NCBI GenBank assembly: GCA_023101885.1
Contig: JALPQD010000242.1
Span: forward strand, 2,099,277-2,163,276
Direction of reading: 5' to 3'
Source: Typhlomys cinereus
Taxonomy: Eukaryota; Chordata; Mammalia; Rodentia; Platacanthomyidae
DNA length: 64,000 bases
Shown: positions 1-11,044 of the stretch, in pieces
Position numbering within the stretch: position 1 is the first letter of the stretch
Layout: the number at the start of each line of letters is the position of its first letter
Made by a program: the position numbers and the translations under genes
The notes under the pieces: model-generated
The model's input: only the letters and a program-made list of their open reading frames with translations
Databases searched by the model: none
What the model was told of the DNA's origin: nothing

Positions 1-98
1 GTCTCTTGCAGGTTCATTCTGGACTTAGCTCATTTTCTACAAATGCTCAATGTTCCACCCCTCAACAATCAAGTTGACACCAGTATCTAACTGTGACA
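1..98 (-). repeat. Edge copy of the ~420-bp TG...CA repeat family
   Basis: The window opens inside a reverse copy of a ~420-bp interspersed repeat seen whole at 16860-17283, 24113-24527 and 26238-26677. The text runs through the diagnostic CAAGTTGACACC segment to a terminus ending CTGTGACA, the reverse complement of the usual TGTCATAG start. Only the part inside the window is visible. Confidence 0.6.
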
Positions 99-100
99 CT

Positions 101-335
101 TGTAACCCCAGCCCTCAGGAAGCAGAAACAAGCAGATCCCTGGGGCTTTCAGGCCAGCCATTCTAGTTTTCTTGGTGAGTGACCACTGGCTTGCCAGTGA
201 GTACCAGGGATGCACTCAGTTCTGTTCCTGACAGCACAGAGACACCAAGCTTCTCATAGGGATGCTGGGAATCCAAAATCAGGCCCTCAGGCTTGCACAG
301 AGCTTTTGTCCAATGTGCCATCTCCCCAGCTTCCC
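101..335. repeat. SINE-like fragments (B4/B1 style)
   Basis: The stretch contains TAACCCCAGCCCTCAGGAAGCAG followed by a 'gatccctgggg' stretch, as in rodent B1/B4 SINE bodies, and ends in 'atctccccagc', which resembles a reverse ID-type head. The pieces are diverged and boundaries are approximate. Confidence 0.4.
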
Positions 336-1139
336 CTCATTTTAAAATAGCATTCAACTTGTAAATCTTTACTAGGAACCCCTTATTTATTCATTGCACT
401 TCTTCCCCACATTTGAATTCTATAACATGGTTTGTTCTCTCCTCCTTCTGACTTGCTTGCTGTCTTCCTGATCTTTCTGATTGAAAACAAACCACATTTC
501 TCTCTCTTTCATCTTGTTAAATAGCAAAGGAGTTATTGCCACAAGTTTTCCTCTCTTGTTTGGTCTTCCACAGCTTGTGGGCTTTCATGTGTAGTGCCTG
601 GAGTTCCTGCTATTCTCTAAATAGTAGATNTCCTATAAAATCCAAAGACAAGTTACATATGTCCAATATATAATAGCACAGAATAAACACTCCCATTCCA
701 AAATGGAGGAATGGGGTCAGATCCAGCAAAAATCAGTCCATAACAAGACCAAGTAGGACAAATTCCAAATCCTGAAATCCAAGCTCATCAGATGAGCCTC
801 TTGTTGAAATCATCTCATTTCCCAGGGGCTTCATTTCCACCCCTTCAGAGAAGTAGCCCAGAGAACACACTACTTTCTTGGGCTGACTCCTCCCATCTAT
901 TCTCTTGAGCTGGCTCCTTCCATGATACATAGCTTTCTTGGGCAGATGTCCCATATTGGCTCTGACATCTCTAACATCTTCATGTTTCAACAACTATTTT
1001 CATCTCTTTCTGCCTGATTCCTTGTCCTTTTTCATCATAAATCTGAATTAAAAAATAGCCATGCCACACTGTCAAGACTGCATTGCTTTGAAATTTCTTC
1101 TGTCAAAGACTTTAATTCAATTTCAGGTAAGCTTTCAGG
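336..1139. other. Unassigned intergenic DNA
   Basis: No gene, RNA gene or clear repeat was recognised here. The short open frames lack recognisable domains. One ambiguous base (n) lies at 630. The right part (about 660-1139) leads without a visible break into the repeat at 1140-1340 and may belong to the same old element. Confidence 0.4.
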
Positions 1140-1340
1140 ATGAGGCCAAAACTTGATTTAACTCTCTGCCAATGCATCACTCTAGCCCAGTTCCCAATAT
1201 GGCCTCTGCTCTCCTCGGGACCATCACAAGCTGGGCTTCCACTGTCTACATCTCTCACAGCATTGCTCTCTTCCAGAGTCTCATTAAAATGGCCTTTTAA
1301 GCCCTGCCTCCAAGAAAGCAAATTTTCCCGCCACAAAACC
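1140..1340 (+). repeat. Interspersed repeat, copy A (paired with 2885-3110)
   Basis: This segment and 2885-3110 are clearly related. Both contain an 'aaaactt...ttaaactctctt/ttaactctctg' stretch, then 'accatc...caagctgggcttccactgtct', then 'aatggccttt'. They lie in the same orientation on either side of the unrecognised reading frame at 1547-2162. They could be long terminal repeats, two copies of a DNA-transposon relic, or independent insertions; the family was not identified. Confidence 0.55.
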
Positions 1341-1546
1341 CCAAAGTTCTCCCTATTTCTCCCAATGAACAGTTCCAAAGACACATTAGCCACATCACAG
1401 CACTGTTCATCCTTCTCTACTTCTCAGTATCAACTTTACAACTTTTCACTTTCTGGTGTTAGATCCTCTTAGTCTCACAGCAACATTCCACTTCTTGGTA
1501 CAAATTTCTGTACTAGTTACTCTTTCTGTTGCTTTGAGACAATACT

Positions 1547-2162
1547 TTGCCAGTTCCTCAAGCAACCATGTTGTCTGACAAAGTCGCAGCATGGGGAAAC
1601 TGCTTCAAGGAAGGCATTTTCCCAGGAACAGGACACGGCATGTCTGGAATAAATATGGGGAAATTGGGAATTTTGGGTCTTGCGTATGTTTTAAGAGTTC
1701 TTATTGCTCTTAGTAAAAACGAAGATCAGGGAAATAACCTAATAAGTAAATACGCTGATTCTGAAGAGATTGGAGAGTAATTTCAAGAGTCCAGAAACAT
1801 ATGTAGATAAAATTCTCTCAAATATGACTCTTGCTGAACTAATTCAGAAATTTAGTGAATATGAGATTATGCCATCTGTTCACAAAAATCAATACACAAC
1901 TATTTCTCATAAAGTACATCAGTTATTCAAAAGTAGAAAGAAAATGAATCCTAATATAGTTCCTATCATTATGATCAAATATGGACTGGCTTATATGATA
2001 GCAGCTAGAATTTGGTACCCTCCAAAAGGAAAAATTAGTTTATGGCATGAACTCCCTCCAACAGATTCACCTTTGCCATTTACAGGAATATATGATAGAT
2101 ATGGCACACGTATAGTTGTAATGAAAAACATTTCCTTATTGAAGTCTAAATTCTATGGATAG
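1547..2162 (+). pseudogene. Unrecognised broken reading frame, possibly a processed pseudogene or element remnant
   Basis: Two overlapping frames together give about 200 codons of protein-like sequence. The first (1547-1780) ends in TAA; the second continues in another frame (about 1770-2162). The second has a natural-looking composition: a predicted helical stretch around 'LAELIQKFSEYEIMPSVHK', then 'MIAARIWYPPKGKISLWHEL', then a proline-rich 'LPPTDSPLPFTGIYDRYGT'. The frame change plus stop means it is not an intact gene. I do not recognise the family. No intron signals are evident, and related repeats flank it. It could be a retrocopy of a host gene or a piece of an old transposable element; I assign no function. 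Confidence 0.35.
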
Positions 2163-2884
2163 GTTAAAAGGAGCACAACCTCCTTGCTGTATTTTAACTA
2201 AATCACAAAAGCAGTCTTTATTAAAACAATGGCAACAGTGTTGTCCTAAATTCTGAAGCTAATTGGTAAAACATTATATAGTGGATAGATTTAAAGATAC
2301 TAGGGGAATAGAACAGAGCCTGGTAATGTATAGCGCACCATCAACAGTTCTGTCTGTACTCTTACCTTCAAACCAAAGGTCAAATTCCTAAAAATTGTTT
2401 TAACAGCATATTAGAAAAACAGTTCCTGCTGAGCACATAGAAAAAGAAACTAATAGGGTATATTTCTCTTTGTTTTCCTCTGTTTATGAACTTAGCAACA
2501 CATTCTTCATGCCCTATCCAAGATTTTCCAACATAATCACTGCTGTAAGCTTCAATAAACGAGTTCAGATTCCCTCAGCCCTGAGTTGTATGTCTGCTGT
2601 CCTCCACCTCCGCCGACCTCTTGTCCACCTGTCGTGTTCTTGGATCCAAGCTGCAGCTGGACCGTAGCAATACTTCATCACAATTTAAGGGGGGAAAGGG
2701 GAGATTTCGTTGGTTTACAGTTCTTGAAGAGAGATAGAGTCCATTATGGTGGAAGAAGCTGACTGACAGAAGATGAAGGAGACTTAAGTCACTGCAGACA
2801 TCATGGAGGCTGAAGAGAGCTAGCTGCAAACTCCAGGAGCAGACTCCTAGCAGAAGCATGGCGGGGCTAACCAACCTCAAGATC
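2163..2884. other. Unassigned DNA between the broken frame and the second repeat copy
   Basis: No gene was found. The stretch may include the untranslated tail of whatever the 1547-2162 remnant represents. Around 2690-2880 the text resembles the head region of rodent hAT-type repeats ('ttggtttacagttcttgaagagagatagagtcc'), but this is a weak impression. Confidence 0.3.
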
Positions 2885-3110
2885 CACCCCCCGTGACAGG
2901 CAAAACTTCATTAAACTCTCTTGCAACCCATCACTCCATTTGTCCCTCATCCAGCTCCCAGTGCAGTCTCTAGTCCCCCTCTGGACCATCTCAAGCTGGG
3001 CTTCCACTGTCTGCATCTCTCATAGAATGGCCCTTTACGTCCTGGCTCCAAGATACAATGGCTTTTCCAGCAAAGATCCACTTCCTAAAGCACCATGACC
3101 TTCCTAAATA
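2885..3110 (+). repeat. Interspersed repeat, copy B (paired with 1140-1340)
   Basis: Same family and orientation as 1140-1340, sharing the 'caagctgggcttccactgtct' core and neighbouring segments. The two copies differ by many substitutions, so the duplication is old. Confidence 0.55.
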
Positions 3111-3311
3111 TCAACTAAGGATTCAAAGCTTGTGAGGGGCAGCTCAGTCAAACCATGATACTAGCCTAAATGTTTTAATGAAACAAAGCAATAGTTTTAA
3201 AAGGTCTAAGAAATATGCAAAACTGTGTTAAAAACTAGTCTTTATAGAAAAAATACTGAATAAATGCTTATAAGGAAGATGAAATTAACTATGATAAAAA
3301 AATAAACTTGA

Positions 3312-3511
3312 GATCTTTGGTGCCTGCCTCCCCACATCTGGAGTCCATGAGTTCTTTTCCAGTTCCACGCCCCTCATGAATTCCATGCCTGGAGTCCATA
3401 AGTTCTCCAGGGCGCCCTTGCCCCTCATAGTACTCCACACCTGGAGTCTGTGAGTTCCCTTATTTCTCTCCTCTAATAAACTCTACCTTAATCCTTAAAA
3501 ATAAATAAATA
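3312..3511 (+). repeat. Retroposed element with A-rich tail and target duplication
   Basis: An ~200-bp insertion beginning 'gatctttggtgcctgcctcc' carries three imperfect copies of a ~57-bp block built on 'ctggagtccatgagttc' with 'cccctcat'. It ends in 'aataaactctaccttaatcc' and an AAATA-rich tail. 'AATAAACTTGA' occurs at its left edge (3301) and 'AATAAACTTGA' again just right of the tail (about 3513), consistent with a target-site duplication. The tail and duplication indicate LINE-style retroposition. The 3' end resembles the polyadenylation region of an LTR, so it may be a retroposed LTR transcript. Confidence 0.5.
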
Positions 3512-3562
3512 AATAAACTTGACTAACACAGGATAGAGAAGAGAGAGAGAGAGAGAGAGAGA

Positions 3563-3675
3563 CCAGCAGGGACAGTGACACATGTAGCACTTGGGAGTCA
3601 GAGGTCAAGGATCACACATTTGAAGTGTGATCATTTGCACTACCTGGTGAGACCCTATCTCAAAAAACAACAGAA
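3563..3675 (+). repeat. B1-like SINE
   Basis: Preceded by a (GA)n run at 3539-3562. The segment reads 'gtgacacatgtagcacttgggagtcagaggtcaagg' and ends 'gagaccctatctcaaaaaacaac', the layout of a diverged 7SL-derived B1 with an A-rich 3' end. Confidence 0.55.
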
Positions 3676-4500
3676 AAAAATAAGAAAGACAAATAATAAA
3701 ATATGTATCATTGGTAGAGTATAACCTATACCATATATTTCTTAGATCTTTTAAAACTATATGATAAAGGAAAATTCTGAGCTCTGTAATGTAAAATATT
3801 AAAACAAACAAGTTAATGATCTTAAATAAATACCATAATTTATTAATAATTGCCAACACCTGCCAGTTAAGGGGACATCGCAACGAGCATATCTAGTTTA
3901 ATTGAAAGGTCCTTTCACCATCTTTCAGGTTTCCGTTTCTCCCATATTTTCTCACAAAGAGAAGCTTTAGGTGCCGTGGAAGTCAGAAGCAGGGGGAAGG
4001 AAAGGACAGGAAGAGTGATTCTGTCAATCCTAAGTGACCATCATGACTTGTAATCAGTACAGCTATCTCACCACACCCTCTTCCTTCCTTCTTGAGAATC
4101 GTGATCTAGATTCTAGATCTGGAGATACGCAAGGGCTTTCGCTCGCCAACTAGAGCCCAAACTCACCAGCCCACTGATCCTCACAGAATTCTGCTCCCCA
4201 CCCCCCACATCAGGCTCTGATTTTCCTTGTATTCTTTAGGAAATGATTTTGAAACTGATTTCTGTGAACATAAAATGAAAAGGCAATTAGCACTACTATA
4301 GAAACCACAGAGCTTAGAAAGGACACAGAAACCTGGAACTTTCACAATCTGTTCTATAAAATCCACAAAATACGGAAGAAGTGTTAATAAGTAAGAAAAA
4401 CATGGGTGTCTTGTTGAGTTTGCAAAAGTATTATTATTAACTCATCAGACTGCTATTTACTACAATAATGTCCCATTGACATCTATGTACAGATACTGTT

Positions 4501-4506
4501 TTTATT
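4501..4506 (-). promoter_or_regulatory. HRH4: Candidate polyadenylation signal of HRH4
   Basis: TTTATT on the plus strand reads AATAAA on the gene strand, about 110 bases downstream of the HRH4 stop codon. It is the nearest canonical signal I can see. A longer 3' untranslated region using a signal further left cannot be excluded. Confidence 0.35.
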
Positions 4507-4617
4507 AAAGTTTCCAGATATTACATTTTATGGGTATTTTGGTCGAGTGGAAAGGGTGAGGTGAAAGCCGGATCCAATTGGTTTTGACTGTAACCTACAG
4601 TCTTAAGAACATGTTGT

Positions 4618-5412
4618 TCAAGAGGATATGGAACGGTTCTGTGGCTGTGTGCGTTGCCTCTTCACACAGAACAGTTTCCAGAAAGCTTTCTGAAACCTTC
4701 TGTGGCACAAGGGGTACAAGAAAGGATTCACGAGGGAATTGAACCACAGAAGCCAAAAGGCAATGCTGTACCAAACGGACCTGGGCCGCTTCCCTGGGGG
4801 GTAAGTGGAAAGGACGATGGTGAACAGGGAGTACGGAGCCCAGCAAATGGCAAACACTGCCAGGAGAATGGCCAGCGATTTGGCTAATTTCCTGGCTCTC
4901 AGCAGCTCCAAGTGATCCTTTTGGTGAACGGTGATGGAACCCGTGTGGTAGAGGGAACCGAATTTGGAAGCAGGGACATGTCCATTCATGTGAATTCTTA
5001 GGGAATGCAAGAGACCGCTCATTCTTCTTGGTTTTTCTGGATGAAAGGGGGAGGCCGATTCCTTCTCCATAGGAAGAGTCACCCTGGAAACCGGCTCACA
5101 TCTGCAGGGGTGCACGGAGTTGCTGGAAGACGCCACGGCAGAATGGCCGAGGTTCTCTCGCTTCCACAGATTCCAATAAATCTGAACGTTGAAATATGCC
5201 ACAGAGACAACAGGGGCCAGGAACTCCAAGAAAGACGTGAAGGCGAGGATGTACCATTGTGTGAAAAATCCAGGTTCACATTCCATACTGTTCTTCTTCC
5301 AAGACTCAGAAGCCAGAATCATCGGCCCATTCACCAAGAAGGCCAGCACCCAGACGGCCACCATCTGAGCCACGATCTTCAGGATGCCAGTGTGTTGAAT
5401 CCTATAAGACAC
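4618..5412 (-). CDS. HRH4: HRH4 exon 3: histamine H4 receptor, TM4 to C-terminus
   Basis: This is the last and largest coding exon, 264 codons plus TGA, giving residues 119-382 of a 382-residue class A G-protein-coupled receptor (human HRH4 is 390). The acceptor is 'cttgtag|GTGTCTTAT', in phase 0 with exon 2. It encodes TM4 (VAVWVLAFLVNGPMIL), ECL2 with Cys163, which should pair with Cys86 of exon 2, and TM5 with Glu181. Glu181 corresponds to the histamine-contacting Glu182 of human HRH4. A long third intracellular loop follows, then TM6 with CWAPYSLFTI and TM7 with NPFLYPLC, the NPxxY variant of this receptor. The C-tail ends RSISS. HRH4 couples to Gi/o and drives chemotaxis and calcium signalling in eosinophils, mast cells and T cells. 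The third loop is the most diverged part relative to the human protein as I remember it. No stop or frameshift is seen. Confidence 0.95.
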   Translation of the reverse strand: MSYRIQHTGILKIVAQMVAVWVLAFLVNGPMILASESWKKNSMECEPGFFTQWYILAFTSFLEFLAPVVSVAYFNVQIYWNLWKRENLGHSAVASSSNSVHPCRCEPVSRVTLPMEKESASPFHPEKPRRMSGLLHSLRIHMNGHVPASKFGSLYHTGSITVHQKDHLELLRARKLAKSLAILLAVFAICWAPYSLFTIVLSTYPPGKRPRSVWYSIAFWLLWFNSLVNPFLYPLCHRRFQKAFWKLFCVKRQRTQPQNRSISS

Positions 5413-5663
5413 CTACAAGAGGCCACACAAAAGTTCACGTCAGTAGACACATAGAAAGTACCTAGAGCACCCCACGGGCCCTCGAAGCATCCAGAAGGTG
5501 CAAAAGCTGGAGACATTAGCAAACACAGTATGGTGATGTGTTGAACAGTGATGGTATTGGAACTTTAGCTAAGATACAAGCTTGCTTAATGATTTCCATG
5601 CAGAACCCTGGAAACCTCAAGGCTAAGCTTTGAAAACTATAGAAAACATCAAGGAACTATGTA

Positions 5664-5830
5664 GAAGAAGAATACCAAGCATATTGGTGCACACCTGAAA
5701 TCCCAGCCCTTGTGGAGGTGAAGACAGGAGACCAGTGAGTTTTCACCACTAACTAGTAAGTCTGGCCAGATTGATGAGCCCCAGGAAAATGAAAGACCCC
5801 GCCTCAAAGGAATTGGGTGACATTTCTGAC
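5664..5830 (+). repeat. B4/B1-like SINE in HRH4 intron 2
   Basis: The text 'ggtgcacacctgaaatcccagccc...ggaggtgaagacaggag', followed by 'gaccccgcctcaaaggaa', follows the order of a rodent B4-type SINE. It is diverged and its edges are uncertain. Confidence 0.5.
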
Positions 5831-6309
5831 GATGACACCCAAGGTTGTCTTCTAACCCTCCCACCCACACATACTTGCATACCTGCTCACATAAGTACAC
5901 CTGCATACATACGAACAACACATAGGAACGCACACATGCTTAGAGAGTTTTTGTTTCTTCAATGAAACAGAGCAGTTGAGGTCGGAATTCATCCCATATA
6001 GTGTACTTAATTGCTTAATGATGTCTCACCAAGGAAAGAAATGTCTCTTTGGGATACAGATAAACATAGAGACACGTGTGCCAGCTCACAATGCCACATT
6101 TATTTCTCAGCATTGTCTCAATGAACAAAGCTTGACGGTCACACGTTCTTGCTGGGACTTCGAGGTGGCGCCAATCCTAGAAATCACTCTGACGCCATCC
6201 CCAGAATGGAGCACAAGGAGAAAAGATTCACTCCCATCTGCCTCAAAACTCAACATTCCTATTCCATTTGTCTGCATGTTGCCAATAAATTCATGACAAA
6301 ATGAATCAT

Positions 6310-6628
6310 GACAACAAGGAATTTGGTTCTGGCTTACGATTGTCATTACATTTCTTAGTCAAACTTGGCCTGAGCACCCATGCCAACATGGGGGGACTGA
6401 GGGAACCAGCCACACCATATCCACGTCTGTCCAAGGATGCCAAATCAGCTCCCTCCATCCTATCTACCTGCTCAGGGAAAAGTCCTGCCCACCATGGGTG
6501 GGGTCTTCCCTCGTCAATTAGACAGTCTTCTGCAGGCTTGCTCAGGGCTTAACTACTAATTATTTGTAATGTGTCCAGAGCTCAGCCTTCAGTTGCCAAA
6601 CTGACAGCTGTGCCTAACTACAACTCCC
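6310..6628 (-). repeat. ~420-bp TG...CA repeat family, reverse, internally shortened
   Basis: Contains the family landmarks in reverse: 'accagccacaccat', 'ctgcccaccatgggtggggtc', 'cttctgcaggcttgctcagggctta', 'cagagctcag' and 'gtgcctaactac'. The copy is shorter than the full elements at 16860 and 24113. Confidence 0.65.
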
Positions 6629-6712
6629 AAGTCTTTCTTTCTACGCGTGTTTCTATCACAGTCAAAACTATAGGGTAAGTAATTTTGAGAGATGTAACTG
6701 CAGCAAGTATCT

Positions 6713-6714
6713 GT

Positions 6715-6745
<31 letters not shown>

Positions 6746-6763
6746 TTCTCTCTCTTTCTCTCC
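6713..6763. repeat. CT-rich microsatellite
   Basis: About 50 bases of CT dinucleotides interrupted by TTT triplets, inside HRH4 intron 2. Confidence 0.85.
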
Positions 6764-6924
6764 ACTAGTGTATATGCTGATATGTATGGAGATCAAAGGT
6801 CAATCTCCTATATTCCTCAGTCACCACCAACTATTTGTTTTTTGAGACAGAGCCTCTCTCACTGGTCTACAACTCACCAAGAAGCTAAGATGACTGATTT
6901 AACCTATTAAGAATATCTTTGAAG

Positions 6925-7125
6925 GCCAGAGAGACAGCTACCTCAGCAGGTGAGGCGCCTGCTAGCAGCCCTGGAGACCTGCGCTGAATCCCCAGAAGCC
7001 CACGTGGTGGAAGGGGGAACTGACTTCCACAAGCGTCCTCTGACCTCTACCTGCGCATACCCCTCCTCCCTTACCTCCTTCTCTCACTCTCTCCAAAAAA
7101 TACATAAATAAAATATATTTTAAAA
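6925..7125 (+). repeat. B3/B2-like SINE
   Basis: Shows 'ggccagagagacagctacctcagcaggtgaggcgcctgc', then 'cccacgtggtggaaggg...ctgacttccacaagcgtcctctgacctctacc', the conserved order of rodent B2/B3 SINEs. It ends in an A-rich AAATA tail near 7095-7125. Confidence 0.65.
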
Positions 7126-7135
7126 AAATAATTTC

Positions 7136-7416
7136 TGGACTGGAGAGATGTCTTAGGAGTTAAGACTCTGCCTCACGAGCAGAATGTCCTGAGTTCAGAC
7201 CCCACATCCCACATTAAACGCTAAGCGGAACCTGTGGCAGCCTGAAATTGTGGCCCAGATGCCTTAGATGTCCCAGAGCAAAGCAAGAAGGAGGTAGAAG
7301 CAATCCAGGATGATTCCTGAAGTCACCCTTGGCCCTCCACAGGGACATATGTGCCCTCTGATAAACACACACACACACACACACACACACATTAAATGAA
7401 TGAATAAAGTTTAAAT
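7136..7416 (+). repeat. IDL-Geo-type dimeric SINE, older subfamily
   Basis: The ID-like head ('ctggactggagagatgtcttaggagttaagactctgcctc...gtcctgagttcagac') is followed by the right half ('agagcaaagcaagaaggaggtagaagcaatccaggatgattcctgaagtcaccctt'), then (AC)n at about 7363-7391 and an AATGAATAAA tail. Confidence 0.75.
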
Positions 7417-7498
7417 AAAAAAGTAATTTCTTGAAAACTCAAGATACATAAAACCTTACATAAAACCTTACATTAGAGACAAATGTTTGAACCAAGGT

Positions 7499-7517
7499 TT
7501 CTCTCTCTCTCTCTCTC

Positions 7518-7596
<79 letters not shown>
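7499..7596. repeat. Compound (CT)n(CA)n microsatellite
   Basis: About 60 bases of CT followed by about 33 bases of CA. It produces artefactual Ser-Leu and His-Thr frames. Confidence 0.95.
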
Positions 7597-7598
<2 letters not shown>

Positions 7599-8884
7599 AC
7601 TCTACTTCTTCGCTACATCCCAGCCTTCATTTCCTGAAACAAAGTCTCTACAAAGCTCAGCACAGCCAGGCTTGAACTCTTCCTCCTCCTGCTTCTGCTG
7701 GAAACACGGGCACCGGCCTCCACCCAGTGCTGAAGTGACAATGTTTTTAAGCCTGAGCGGAGCATCAGCCTCTCACAGACCTGCAAGCTTCCTTCTGCCC
7801 AAACCGTCCAGATCTCTCCAAGGGCCTCACTCACAAGGGAGGTAAAAGCGCGTCTCCCGCACTCCCTTCCCTGTGCTATTTTTCTCCTTGAGTTTTAAAG
7901 TCTCTGTCTACCGGGTTTTCACATTTTTAAATAGCTGCAAAGCTCTCTAGGTCTGCGGCTTTTCCACAGACTATGCATGCTTACCAATACGTAAGAGGAA
8001 AACTGGTTAGTAATTTAAAAAAAAAAAAAAAAAGAATTTTTGTAACTGAGAGGGAATGTGTTTTTCTTCCCCAAACTTCTGGTATTTCTGAGGATACATC
8101 CAAATGCAAGCTTGACCAGAATAGTGCTGACCACAGACTCCCAAACACAATACACTCTTTTACTTTCCATTTCTTGTGACACTAATTAATACGCCTCTTG
8201 CACTGAATCTAATGGTTATGGAGATGATAACAATACCCAGGTGGTGAGGAAACTGCATTTAGTTTTTTTAATTGCTGCGTTCAGCCTTTGTAATGATATA
8301 ATGCAATATGCTGCAAGAGAGTCCTCTTTCATTATGCATAAGGTCGATTGAGATAATGGGGTCCGAGGGACTGGAGCAGAGGGTGGTCTCACCTTCTCCC
8401 TTCGTCTCTCGGGAGCATTCTTGACAGATGACAGTTCTAGCACTCCTAGAATCCAGGCTCGGGCGAATGGAGTGCCCGCTCAGAAATCTATCTCACCCTC
8501 TATAAAAATGTGCATTATTCAGCACGTCGCCCCTGGTCCTGCCCCGTAAAATATCCAAATATCTTCCCAGTTACGTTCCTCTTGGAAGACAAAGAAGAGG
8601 CTAGAACCTGGCAGCATTTACAATGACATGAGATTACTGCGTGTGTCAGGTGCGCATGAATGCAGGCCAGTCAAGGACATCAGATGTCCCGGCTTTGTCG
8701 TTCTCCCCTTATTCCCTGGAGACAGGGTCACTACATCCTCTTGTCTCCACCCACCAGAGCCCTGGGGTTATGGTGGCTATGCCCAACTCTTGATGCGGGT
8801 GCTGGAGATTCTAACTCAGGTCTTTGTTCTTATGCAACAAGGGCTCTGTTTTACCCACTGAGCATCGACCCAGCATGAGATTAC

Positions 8885-9130
8885 TTCTAAATTCCTGTTT
8901 TGAGTTGAATTGTGTCCCCCCCAATCCCAAAAGTTATGCTGAAGTGCTTGCCACCAGTACTGTGAATGTGAGCCCGTTTACTGTGAATGTGAGCCTATTT
9001 TTAAATATGATGTTTGTAGATGCAATCAATTCAAGATAATATCTTGGATTAGAGTAGAGACTGCCTTAAAGCAATATGACCCTTGTTTTCATGGGAAGAA
9101 AAAGCAGAGACATGGATCTCCTTTAATTTC
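8885..9130 (+). repeat. Old LTR-like interspersed repeat
   Basis: The run 'ttttgagttgaattgtgtccccccc...agttatgctgaagtgcttgcc...gtgaatgtgagcc...gtagatgcaatcaattcaagat' matches the general layout of an old mammalian LTR family. A short internal duplication of 'actgtgaatgtgagccc' is visible at 8959-8996. Family assignment is from memory only. Confidence 0.4.
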
Positions 9131-9332
9131 CCCTGTGAACAATTAGCCAACAAGGTACAAGCACCCCGGAAGGTCCCTGCCAGCTTTCCCAAATTCTCAT
9201 AGGGAGATTTGGTCATGAGTTCAAGCCTATGCTGCTAGGGACAGGGGGCTAGCTGCCCAACCCTTACCAAGTTTACAGCCTTCACTGCTAAGGAGTATCT
9301 CAGGGCAAAACTAGAGTGAACCCATATGCACA

Positions 9333-9333
<1 letters not shown>

Positions 9334-9374
<41 letters not shown>
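9334..9374. repeat. (GA)n microsatellite
   Basis: About 40 bases of GA with one AAAG interruption. Its reverse gives an artefactual Ser-Leu run. Confidence 0.95.
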
Positions 9375-9589
9375 CAGCCCTGTAGCTATGTAGAGTGTCC
9401 AGCACAGATCTCAGTCTGTCCTTTCCATTGGCCCAGATGGACCGTGGTCCTTTCCCACGGCAGCCGTGGCTAGTTCCTCCAACACCCTTTCTCCTAGTCT
9501 GGGTTTTGCTGTCAAGTTTCTTCCCCAACTGCACTCTTCCCTTCCTATCTTATTCTGTGCACATTTTAATTCCCACTCCCTGAAGCTGT

Positions 9590-10301
9590 GAGCTGCAAAG
9601 TGCTGGTTTTGCAAGCATGAGCATCTGTGTTCCATCTCCAGATCCCTTGAGGGAAAAAAAAACAGGTGTGATGGCACAGAACAGACTCGCTGGCCAACCA
9701 GGCTCTCCTGCTTGGCGAGCTCCGGGCCAGAGAGCAACCCGGTGTCAATAAAGGTAGGCGGTGCCTTTGTCTTCCAGTGTACACAAGTATGCACTCACAC
9801 ACACACACACACACACACACAGAAATATTTGCATGTGAAATCAGACACAGTAATCCCAGTGCAGCCATGGTGAGGTGGGGGGGTAGAGACAGAAGAATCC
9901 CATGACACACATGGTCAGCTAGCCTGGCATGTACAACGGCAACCAGAGGTCTTAATGCCACGGTAGGCAACAATGTCCTCTTACCTCCACACACCATGGC
10001 ACGCATCCAGGCGAATACACAATAACATGACACACACGTGCTCATCATACACACACCACTCTAACACATCATGTACATATAGAGACGTGCATACAAACAC
10101 ATCACACACAATGCACATGTGCACACACATCACATACATGTACACAACATAAACATGCCATACACATACCATGCAAGTACATACATACACATAAACACAG
10201 ATGGACACATCTCATACACACACATCTCACACACACAGAGCACACACAGACAAAACCCATAAATTACACACACGCGTGCACACACACACAGATACACACA
10301 C

Positions 10302-10345
<44 letters not shown>
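9590..10345. repeat. B4-like SINE fragments followed by a long CA-rich block
   Basis: Diverged SINE text (9590-9830 with a (CA)n end, then 9845-10015 with 'cagtaatcccagtgcagcc', 'gacagaagaatccc' and 'agctagcctggcatgtacaacggc') runs into about 330 bases of CA-rich DNA with CATACA and CACACG variants. The block ends in a near-perfect (CA)n at 10303-10344. Reading frames across this block on both strands are repeat artefacts. Confidence 0.6.
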
Positions 10346-10347
<2 letters not shown>

Positions 10348-11044
10348 CTAAAAAGAGATTGCAACTGCCCCACAGTTTTGTGGCTTCCTTCTGCCCCAGT
10401 GTCCTGCTTCTGACTTTGTGCTGAGATACTTAGCTTGTTAAAGAATTCTGACTTATCGATGAGGCTGTTCAGGTTTCAACTAAGTTCTGACTTCCCTGTT
10501 TTCCTTTGGCCATTTGGAATCTGTTGTCTCCTCCCACTCAAAGCCTGGGGTTCTTTCTAGTTGTCTGTTAAGTTCTATCCTGAGGAAAATGCTCAGGTCT
10601 CAACCTGGCTGGGCAGTGGATCAGTAAACCCACCCACATCCAACCTAGTAAAGACTCCATACAGTACTTCTGGCAATTAATTGTGAGTTTTCAGTAAAGT
10701 CTTCCTTCCTGTTTCAGCAGCTCAGACAGGAATGAATTACCCAAACCACACAGATGAAGAGTCAATGAGAATTTTAAATCACAAACCAAAAAGATAAGGG
10801 ACCTCTACATTTTCTCAAAGAAAAAAATTAGAAAAAGCCATTAAGTCTACCTCAGTGGTACATTACATGTTAATATATGCAAGTCTCTGAAACTCATAAC
10901 TACCATTCCCAGTACAAAAAAAAAAATCTGTCTTCTTCCTTCCTTTCTTTACTTATTTATTTTAAAGATTCAGTTTACTTGCAAACCCAAACTTTACAGC
11001 TATATATAGTCATCTAAGGAAAAGAAGTTGACAATGTGACTTAC

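Larger units (their letters stand above)
5413..11044 (-). other. HRH4: HRH4 intron 2
   Basis: About 5.6 kb bounded by a gtaagt donor after 'AATGCG' (11045) and a 'ctcttgtag' acceptor (5413). It contains several SINEs, simple repeats and one ~420-bp-family fragment, listed separately. No additional exon was seen. Confidence 0.85.

Noticed and set aside
7483..7845. Ser-Leu-rich frame of 120 codons
   Set aside because: The first third is the (CT)n(CA)n microsatellite and the rest has no domain. It lies in HRH4 intron 2 on the opposite strand.
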